From the NCBI RefSeq assembly GCF_002355515.1, contig NZ_AP014809.1, positions 5,418,501-5,482,500 of the forward strand: DNA of 64,000 nt. The letters are read 5' to 3'. The DNA is from Methylorubrum populi. Lineage in GTDB: Bacteria > Pseudomonadota > Alphaproteobacteria > Rhizobiales > Beijerinckiaceae. Shown here piece after piece: positions 58,344-64,000 of the stretch (positions are counted from its first letter, which is position 1; the number at the start of each line of letters is the position of its first letter). Both the position numbers and the translations under genes were made by a program. A model generated the notes under the pieces. That model did no database searches, was not told the origin of the DNA, and saw nothing but the letters and a program-made list of their open reading frames with translations.

Positions 58344-59696
58344 ATGCAGGACATTACTGCGACGGCGGCGCAGGACGAGGCGGCCGACCGTCGGCGCCGC
58401 ATCATGGCGATCGTCGGTTCCTCGTCGGGCAATCTCGTCGAGTGGTACGACTTCTACTGCTACGCCTTCTTCGCGCTCTACTTCGCTCCGGTCTTCTTCC
58501 CCGAAGGCGACAGCACCGGGCAGCTTCTCAAATCGGCGGCGGTCTTCGCGGTGGGCTTCTTCATGCGGCCGATCGGCGGATGGCTGTTCGGGCGCATCGC
58601 CGACCGGCTCGGCCGCAAGACCTCGCTGATGATCTCGGTGCTGATGATGTGCGGTGGCTCGCTCGCCATCGCCCTGCTGCCGACCTACGCCACCGTCGGC
58701 CATCTCGCGCCGGTGCTTCTCGTCCTCGCCCGCATGGTGCAGGGCCTCTCGGTCGGCGGCGAGTACGGCACCAGCGCCACCTACATGAGCGAGGTCGCCG
58801 CCAAGGGGCAGCGGGGTTTCTACGCCTCGTTTCAGTACGTCACGCTGATCGGCGGCCAGCTTCTCGCCTCGCTGGTGCTCGTCGTGCTCCAGGGTCTGCT
58901 CACGGCGGAGCAGCTCACCGCCTGGGGCTGGCGCATCCCCTTCGTCATCGGGGCCCTGGCGGCGGTGGTCGCCCTGTTCCTGCGCCGCTCGCTGTCCGAG
59001 ACGATGAGCGAGGAGAACAGGGACTCGAAGGAATCGGGCACCTTCGCCGGACTGTTCAAGCACTGGCGCGCCTTCGCCGTCGTGTTTGCCATCACCGCCG
59101 GCGGATCGCTCTCGTTTTACACGCTGACGACTTACATGCAGAAGTACATCGTCAACACCGCCCATATGGACAAGGTGACCGCCTCGCAGCTCACGACGGT
59201 GGCCCTGTTCGTCTACATGGTGATCCAGCCCTTCTTCGGCTGGCTCTCGGACCGCATCGGCCGGAAGACGAGCATGATCCTGTTCAGCGGGCTCGGCACG
59301 GTGATGATCGTTCCGCTGATGACGGCGATCGGCGCCACCACCAGCCCGATCCTCTCCTTCTGCCTGATCATGACCGGGCTGGTCGTCATCAGCTTCTACA
59401 CCGGCATCAGCGGCATCGTGAAAGCGGAGCTGTTCCCGACGCAGGTGCGGGCGCTGGGCGTCGGGCTGTCCTACGCCATCGCCAACTCGGTGTTCGGCGG
59501 CACGGCCGAGGCGATCGCGCTCTGGCTCAAGCAGGTGGGCGCGGAGAGCAGCTTCTTCTGGTACGTCGCCGTGATGCTCGCGGTCGCGTTCGTCGCCTCG
59601 CTGCTGATGCCGAACCCGAAGCGCCACGGCTATCTCGATGGTGACGGCACCGTCGAGGAGGCCCTGCAGCGCAAGACACGCCCCGCCCTGGCCTGA
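58344..59696 (+). CDS. MFS transporter of the metabolite:H+ symporter (MHS) family
   Basis: The 450-residue inner-membrane protein has 12 hydrophobic segments. It has the MHS N-terminal signature [19 protein letters not shown], the MFS loop motif in [29 protein letters not shown], and a repeat of the loop motif in [15 protein letters not shown] in the second half. The family carries alpha-ketoglutarate, citrate, shikimate or betaine with protons. Its convergent neighbours are BKACE and tartrate/malate-dehydrogenase-like genes, so a small di- or tricarboxylate is a reasonable guess. ATG 58344 is the first in-frame start. Confidence 0.9.
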   Translation: MQDITATAAQDEAADRRRRIMAIVGSSSGNLVEWYDFYCYAFFALYFAPVFFPEGDSTGQLLKSAAVFAVGFFMRPIGGWLFGRIADRLGRKTSLMISVLMMCGGSLAIALLPTYATVGHLAPVLLVLARMVQGLSVGGEYGTSATYMSEVAAKGQRGFYASFQYVTLIGGQLLASLVLVVLQGLLTAEQLTAWGWRIPFVIGALAAVVALFLRRSLSETMSEENRDSKESGTFAGLFKHWRAFAVVFAITAGGSLSFYTLTTYMQKYIVNTAHMDKVTASQLTTVALFVYMVIQPFFGWLSDRIGRKTSMILFSGLGTVMIVPLMTAIGATTSPILSFCLIMTGLVVISFYTGISGIVKAELFPTQVRALGVGLSYAIANSVFGGTAEAIALWLKQVGAESSFFWYVAVMLAVAFVASLLMPNPKRHGYLDGDGTVEEALQRKTRPALA

Positions 59697-59703
59697 CCGA
59701 CGA

Positions 59704-60528
59704 TCAGCCGAGGCGCAGCATCGCCCGCGCCTCGGTCGGCGTCGCCGGTCGCGCCCCGTGCTCGGCGCAGATCGAGGCGGCCAGCCGGACGAGGGCGGCA
59801 TTGCCGTCGGCGAGCCGCTCCTTGGAGAGGCGGACGTTATCCTCGAGACCGGTGCGCACGCCCTGTGCGCCCCGCGCCAGCGCCCAGCCCATCACCGGGC
59901 TCTGGAAGCGGCCGATACCGAAAGCGCCCCACGTCGCACCCGGCAGCAGGCGCCGAGTCTCGGCGAGGAGGATGTCGAGGAGATGGGGATCCGGTGGCAG
60001 GGCGTTGCGGATGCCCATCACGAACTGCACGTGCGGAGCCGCCCCGATCACGCCCTCGTCCACGAGGCGGCGGGCGTTGTGGATGTGGGTGAGATCGAAC
60101 ACCTCGATCTCAGGGCCCACCCCCTCCTCGCGCATCCGCCGGGCGAGGCTCGTGAACGACGCCGCCGGGTTCTCGTAGACTCCTTCGCCGAAATTGACCG
60201 AGCCCGTGGTGAGGGAAGCCATGTCGGGGCGGTGGATCAGGCAGGCGCCCCGTTCCAACGGGTCCGAGCCGCCGCCGCTCGTGGAGAACTGCACGATCAT
60301 ATCCGGGCAATGCCGGCGGATGCCCTCTTGCACCCGGCCGAACCGCTCCGGATCGAGTGACGGGCTCTCGTCGTCCGCGCGCACGTGGATATGCGCCAGC
60401 GCCGCGCCGGCCTCGTAGGCGGCGTGGGTGGATTCGATCTGCTCGGACGGCGTGATCGGCACGGTCGGGTTGTCGGCCTTGCGCGCGACTGAGCCGGTGA
60501 TCGCCACGGTGACGACGACGGGTCTCAT
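59704..60528 (-). CDS. BKACE family enzyme (beta-keto acid cleavage enzyme, DUF849)
   Basis: The 274-residue TIM-barrel enzyme splits a beta-keto acid using acetyl-CoA, giving acetoacetate and a new CoA ester. It has VTVAITGSVARKADNPTVPIT (in two parts), the zinc-binding His46 and His48 in LAHIHVR, QFSTSGGG, and GSVNFGEGVYEN. 3-keto-5-aminohexanoate cleavage is the founding activity; family substrates vary widely, including dehydrocarnitine and beta-ketoglutarate. It starts 13 bp after the dehydrogenase gene, so the two form one operon, convergent with the MHS transporter. Confidence 0.92.
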   Translation of the reverse strand: MRPVVVTVAITGSVARKADNPTVPITPSEQIESTHAAYEAGAALAHIHVRADDESPSLDPERFGRVQEGIRRHCPDMIVQFSTSGGGSDPLERGACLIHRPDMASLTTGSVNFGEGVYENPAASFTSLARRMREEGVGPEIEVFDLTHIHNARRLVDEGVIGAAPHVQFVMGIRNALPPDPHLLDILLAETRRLLPGATWGAFGIGRFQSPVMGWALARGAQGVRTGLEDNVRLSKERLADGNAALVRLAASICAEHGARPATPTEARAMLRLG

Positions 60529-60541
60529 CGCTGCCAGCCCT

Positions 60542-61621
60542 TCAGCCCAGGGCCTGCTCGACGGCGCGGCCGCAGGCCTGCGTGTCGGCGTTGCCGCCGA
60601 GGTCCCGGGTGCGCAGCGCCTGCTCGGAGAGCACCCGCTCGATGCCGGCGACGATCTCGGCCGCGGCCTCGCACTCGCCGAGATGCTCCAGCATCATCGC
60701 CCCCGACCAGATCTGGCCGATCGGGTTGGCGATCCCCTGCCCTGCGATGTCGGGGGCCGAGCCGTGCACCGGCTCGAAGACCGACGGGAAGAGCCTGTCC
60801 GGATTGATGTTGCCGGACGGCGCGATGCCGATGGTGCCGGTGCAGGCCGGTCCGAGATCGGAGAGGATGTCGCCGAAGAGGTTCGAGGCCACTACCACGT
60901 CGAACCGGTCCGGGTTCAGCACGAAATGCGCGGTCAGGATGTCGATGTGGTACTGGTCCCAGCGGATATCGGGGTAGTCCTGCGCCACCGCCCGAACCCG
61001 CTCGTCCCAGTACGGCATGGTGATCGAGATGCCGTTCGATTTGGTGGCCGAGGTCAGATGCTTCTTCGGCCGGCTCTGGGCCAGCTCGAAGGCGAATTTC
61101 AGGACGCGATCAACGCCGAAGCGGGTAAAGATCGATTCCTGCACCGCGAACTCGCGCTCCGTGCCCGGAAACATCCGCCCGCCGGCATTCGAGTACTCGC
61201 CCTCGGTGTTCTCGCGAACCACCCAGAAGTCGATGTCACCGGGCTTGCGGCCGGCGAGCGGGCTGGCGACGCCGGGCATCAGCCGCACCGGGCGCAGATT
61301 GACGTACTGGTCGAACTCGCGCCGGAACTGGATCAGCGAGCCCCAGAGTGAGATGTGGTCGGGCACGCGCTCGGGCATGCCGACGGCGCCGAAGAAGATC
61401 GCATCGTGCGAGCCGATGCGCTCCTTCCAATCCTCGGGCATCATCCGCCCGTGCGCCTCGTAGTAGTCGCAGGAAGCGAAATCGAACCAGTCCTGAACGA
61501 TCTCGAAGCCGTGCCGGGCGGCGGCCCGTTCCAGCACCCGCACGCCCTCCGGCACCACCTCCTTGCCGATGCCGTCGCCGGGAATCACCGCGATCCGGTA
61601 GCTGCGCTTCGTCTCGCCCAT
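60542..61621 (-). CDS. Tartrate/D-malate dehydrogenase-like (isopropylmalate dehydrogenase family)
   Basis: The 359-residue NAD-dependent beta-hydroxyacid oxidative decarboxylase has IAVIPGDGIGKEVVPEG at the N-terminus, substrate-site WVVRENTEGEYSNAGG, the Lys/Tyr region SATKSNGISITM, and NLFGDILSDLGP with the metal-binding Asp. The NTEGEYSN form and FAVQESIFTRFGV point to TtuC/DmlA-type enzymes rather than LeuB. ATG 61621 is chosen; 11 codons more are open upstream. Operon with the BKACE gene suggests a pathway that oxidises a hydroxy acid and cleaves the beta-keto product. Confidence 0.9.
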   Translation of the reverse strand: MGETKRSYRIAVIPGDGIGKEVVPEGVRVLERAAARHGFEIVQDWFDFASCDYYEAHGRMMPEDWKERIGSHDAIFFGAVGMPERVPDHISLWGSLIQFRREFDQYVNLRPVRLMPGVASPLAGRKPGDIDFWVVRENTEGEYSNAGGRMFPGTEREFAVQESIFTRFGVDRVLKFAFELAQSRPKKHLTSATKSNGISITMPYWDERVRAVAQDYPDIRWDQYHIDILTAHFVLNPDRFDVVVASNLFGDILSDLGPACTGTIGIAPSGNINPDRLFPSVFEPVHGSAPDIAGQGIANPIGQIWSGAMMLEHLGECEAAAEIVAGIERVLSEQALRTRDLGGNADTQACGRAVEQALG

Positions 61622-61719
61622 GCTCGTTGCCTCGTCTCGACCCCCGCGCCTCACTCGCGCCGGCAGCCGTCGGCGTCAATGGTAAGCGAGAAAGTCGGGC
61701 GCGAGCAGTCGGCGTCGGC

Positions 61720-62169
61720 TCAGTTGATCGAGCCGGTGATCTCGCCGGGGCAGATCTCCTGCGCACGCGCGCGCAGCACGCGCTTCAGGCGCAGCGGCTG
61801 CGTTCCGTCGGCGCCGTCCACGGTGCCGACGAGCGCGTCGGGGCCGGCGGTGCCGCGGAAGCTGACGGGGCCGGCGCTCGTCTCCACCTGGAAGGCGACG
61901 GCCTTGGTGCTGTCGTCGATCGTCACGGCCGCCTCGATCGGCGCGGGCAGGCCGGCGCCCTCGTAGACGAGATTGTCGCCCCCTGGCCAGCGCTTGAGGG
62001 TGATGCGCCGGCCGGTTCGGGCGCCGTCCCCCGCCACGGTGCAGAGGTCGGCATAGATGTAGGTGCCGGCGATCCAGCGCGGCTGTGCCGAGGCCGGAAC
62101 AGCGGCCGCGAGGAGAAGCGCGAGACCACCGAGGAACCCGGTTCGAGCGAGGTGGCCGGCTGATGTCAT
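61720..62169 (-). CDS. Secreted protein of unknown function
   Basis: The 149-residue product has a signal peptide (about 1-29, ending ASA-Q). The mature part is beta-rich with two Cys, in ADLCTVAGDG and QEICPGEITG, that could bridge the ends. Charged RRITLKRWPGG and LRLKRVLRAR stand out. No family is recognised. I chose ATG 62169 because a purine-rich GGAGGAAAGAAG site precedes it and the signal peptide begins there. Confidence 0.68.
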   Translation of the reverse strand: MTSAGHLARTGFLGGLALLLAAAVPASAQPRWIAGTYIYADLCTVAGDGARTGRRITLKRWPGGDNLVYEGAGLPAPIEAAVTIDDSTKAVAFQVETSAGPVSFRGTAGPDALVGTVDGADGTQPLRLKRVLRARAQEICPGEITGSIN

Positions 62170-62276
62170 GTCGCTTCTTTCCTCCCGGCGGTCCGCGCCG
62201 CCTCGGACAAGAAAGAATCGCGCCAAGTCAGGTTCCGTCCGCTCCCGGCCGCGACGTGTGTCTCAGCACGTCTTAC

Positions 62277-63158
62277 CTATCCGGCGCTCTGGCTCTGCCA
62301 CGCCTCTTGGCCCGCGCGGTCGAGGGTGGCGAAATCCTCGTCGCTCAGGCGCAGTTCGGCGCCGGCCACGTTCTGCGCGAGGTGGTCCGGATCGCCGGTC
62401 CCGGGGATCGGCAGCATCACCGGCGAGCGCTTCAAGAGCCAAGCGAGCGCCACCGCGCCGCCGCTCGCGTTGAGACGCCTGGCGATCGATTCCAGCGCCG
62501 AGCCCGGGCCGGTGAGCGACCCCTTGTCGAGGGGAGCCCAGGGGATGAAGCCGATGCCGTGCTGCTCGCAATGGGCCAGCACGGCCTCGCTGGTCCGATC
62601 GACCAGGTTGTAGCGGTTCTGCACGCTGGCGACGGGGAAGTATTTCCGGGCCGCCTCGATGTCCTCGACGGCGACCTCGGAGAGGCCGACATGTCGGATC
62701 AGCCCCTCCTCCCGCATGCGGGCGATCGCTTCGAACTGCACCTCGCGGGGGCAGTCCGGCCCGATCCGGTGGAGCTGCCACAGGTCGATGCGCTCGAGCC
62801 CGAGGCGCCGCAGGCTCATCAGCACGCATTGGCGCAGGTAGTCGGGATTGCCGACGGGCCGCCAGATGTCGGGGCCGTGCCGGGTCAGGCCGCCTTTGGT
62901 GGCGATGACGAGACCCTTGTAGGGATGGAGCGTCTCGCGGATCAGATCCTCGCTGACGAAGGGGCCGTAGCTGTCGGCGGTGTCGATCAGGTCGATCCCG
63001 AGGCCGGGGACCGCGCGCAGGGTCGCCTTCGCCCGCTCGCGATCCGGCGGATCGCCCCAGATGCCCGCCCCGGTGATGCGCATCGCGCCGAATCCGAGCC
63101 GGTGAACGGTAAGATCTCCGCCGATCGCGAAGGTGCCCGATGCCTCGACGCTCGCCAT
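62277..63158 (-). CDS. Aldo/keto reductase
   Basis: The 293-residue (alpha/beta)8 NADPH-dependent oxidoreductase has an intact tetrad: Asp59 and Tyr64 in LIDTADSYG, Lys88 in IATKGG and His130 in [17 protein letters not shown] at the N-terminus and [18 protein letters not shown] at the C-terminus (cofactor loop) are typical. Short loops suggest a prokaryotic general AKR; the carbonyl substrate is unknown. ATG 63158 is preceded by AGGAAGA. Confidence 0.92.
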   Translation of the reverse strand: MASVEASGTFAIGGDLTVHRLGFGAMRITGAGIWGDPPDRERAKATLRAVPGLGIDLIDTADSYGPFVSEDLIRETLHPYKGLVIATKGGLTRHGPDIWRPVGNPDYLRQCVLMSLRRLGLERIDLWQLHRIGPDCPREVQFEAIARMREEGLIRHVGLSEVAVEDIEAARKYFPVASVQNRYNLVDRTSEAVLAHCEQHGIGFIPWAPLDKGSLTGPGSALESIARRLNASGGAVALAWLLKRSPVMLPIPGTGDPDHLAQNVAGAELRLSDEDFATLDRAGQEAWQSQSAG

Positions 63159-63273
63159 GCCTGTCTTCCTCTCGCAGAGTGCCCGTCGAGGGGGAGAACC
63201 CGGAACGGCGATGCCGGGTCCGCCCGTCGGATCGAAGCCTGCAAACCGGCGGGCCGGGCGCGGGGCGGGCCCC

Positions 63274-64000
63274 TCAGGCGGCCCGGATCGCGGCGAGGAA
63301 ATCCTCGACGTCGCGCCGCACGTTCTCGGATTGGGTCGAGAGTTCGGACGAGGCCATCATCACCTGCTGCGCCGCCGATCCGGTCTCGCTTGACAGCGCC
63401 TGTACCTGCGCGACGCTCATCGAGACGTCCTGCGTGCCGCGGGCCGCTTCGGAGGCGTTGCGGGCGATCTCGTTGGTGGCGGCCGTTTGCTGGACGACGG
63501 TCGCCGCGATCGACCCGGTGATGTCGTTGACCGAGACGATGGTCCGGTTGATCTGCTGAATCGCGCCGAGCGCCTGTGCGGATGCCGATTGGATCGCGGT
63601 GACCTGATCGGAGATCGCCTCCGTCGTGCGCGCGGTCTGCGCGGCGAGTTCCTTGACCTCGGTGGCGACGACGGCAAAGCCGCGTCCCGCCTCCCCGGCC
63701 CGCGCCGCCTCGATGGTGGCGTTGAGGGCGAGCAGGTTCGTCTGGCCGGCAAGCCCCGAGATCATCGTCACCGCCTCACCGATCTTCTCCGCCGCCTGGG
63801 TGAGTTCGGTCATCGAGACGGTGGTCGCGCGCGCCTCGTGGCTGGCGTGGCTGGCCACGTCGTTGGATTGCTGGACACGCCGTTCGATCTCGGCGAGCGA
63901 GGCGACCATCTCCTCGGCCGCCGCAGCCACCGTCTGCACGTTCATTGTGGCTTCCTCGGCCGCGGCGCTGGAGGAGACCGCCCGGCCATTGGTGCTCTCC
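63274..64000 (-). CDS. Methyl-accepting chemotaxis protein, C-terminal part (cut by window edge)
   Basis: The visible 241 residues are the signalling domain. The conserved hairpin tip [19 protein letters not shown] is followed by [15 protein letters not shown], with heptad coiled coil on both sides. The frame runs on past 64000 with no stop ([18 protein letters not shown] directly before the internal Met), so that Met is not the start. Sensor, TM and HAMP parts lie outside the window. The C-terminus ([11 protein letters not shown]) lacks the CheR-binding pentapeptide. Confidence 0.92.
   Translation of the reverse strand, partial: ESTNGRAVSSSAAAEEATMNVQTVAAAAEEMVASLAEIERRVQQSNDVASHASHEARATTVSMTELTQAAEKIGEAVTMISGLAGQTNLLALNATIEAARAGEAGRGFAVVATEVKELAAQTARTTEAISDQVTAIQSASAQALGAIQQINRTIVSVNDITGSIAATVVQQTAATNEIARNASEAARGTQDVSMSVAQVQALSSETGSAAQQVMMASSELSTQSENVRRDVEDFLAAIRAA

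Overview
The window looks like a chromosomal segment of a high-GC alphaproteobacterium of the order Hyphomicrobiales, most likely Methylobacterium or Methylorubrum. This rests on three things: very high GC with strong G/C at third codon positions; gene order shared with that order (ppiD-trp-moaC-moeA, fabZ-lpxA-lpxI-lpxB, gltA-gltX-comEC-lexA, rsmH-ftsL-ftsI-murEF-mraY-murD); and an alphaproteobacterial LexA box (GTTC-N7-GTTC) in front of lexA. The genus is inferred from protein character, not from a database search.

Region by region. 1-2.1 kb is a visibly AT-rich accessory patch with two overlapping genes, an EACC1-like small protein followed by a caspase-like protease. This is a predicted conflict or cell-suicide module and the most unusual thing here. 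2.1-4.1 kb holds two membrane proteins of unknown function. 4.3-6.8 kb holds a CPA2 cation/proton antiporter and a hotdog thioesterase. 6.9-15.8 kb is the first half of the division/cell-wall cluster on the minus strand (rsmH, ftsL, ftsI, murE, murF, mraY, murD). It has no mraZ in front and no ftsW/murG behind. 16.3-19.2 kb holds the RNase P RNA gene (with a readable promoter) and ligA. 19.3-27.5 kb is a mixed metabolic stretch: a Uma2-type nuclease, a PfkB/adenosine kinase, a secreted FKBP, a class III CoA-transferase with a crotonase, a GntR/FCD regulator with a candidate operator, a threonine-aldolase-like PLP enzyme and a DUF4142 protein with an EcfG-type stress promoter. 27.6-31.8 kb holds a carboxylate-amine ligase, a lipoprotein, an S10 peptidase and holC. 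31.8-36.3 kb is a minus-strand run secG, pyrG, DUF350, DUF1190 and a glutathionylspermidine-synthase-like ATP-grasp protein. 36.6-46.4 kb holds an isochorismatase-fold hydrolase, tpiA and the run ppiD-trpE-trpG-trpD-trpC-moaC-moeA, interrupted by two palindromic intergenic repeats. 46.7-56.8 kb holds fabZ-lpxA-lpxI-lpxB (lipid A), a YaiI protein, gltA, gltX, comEC and lexA. 57-64 kb holds a Gly/Ala-rich DUF1236 protein with a consensus EcfG promoter, a small-acid catabolic group (MHS transporter, BKACE enzyme, tartrate/malate dehydrogenase-like enzyme), a secreted protein, an aldo/keto reductase and the C-terminal part of a chemotaxis receptor cut by the window edge.

Most of the window is core metabolism and envelope biogenesis with tightly overlapping genes. 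No tRNA, rRNA, CRISPR array, transposase, integrase or prophage structural gene was seen.
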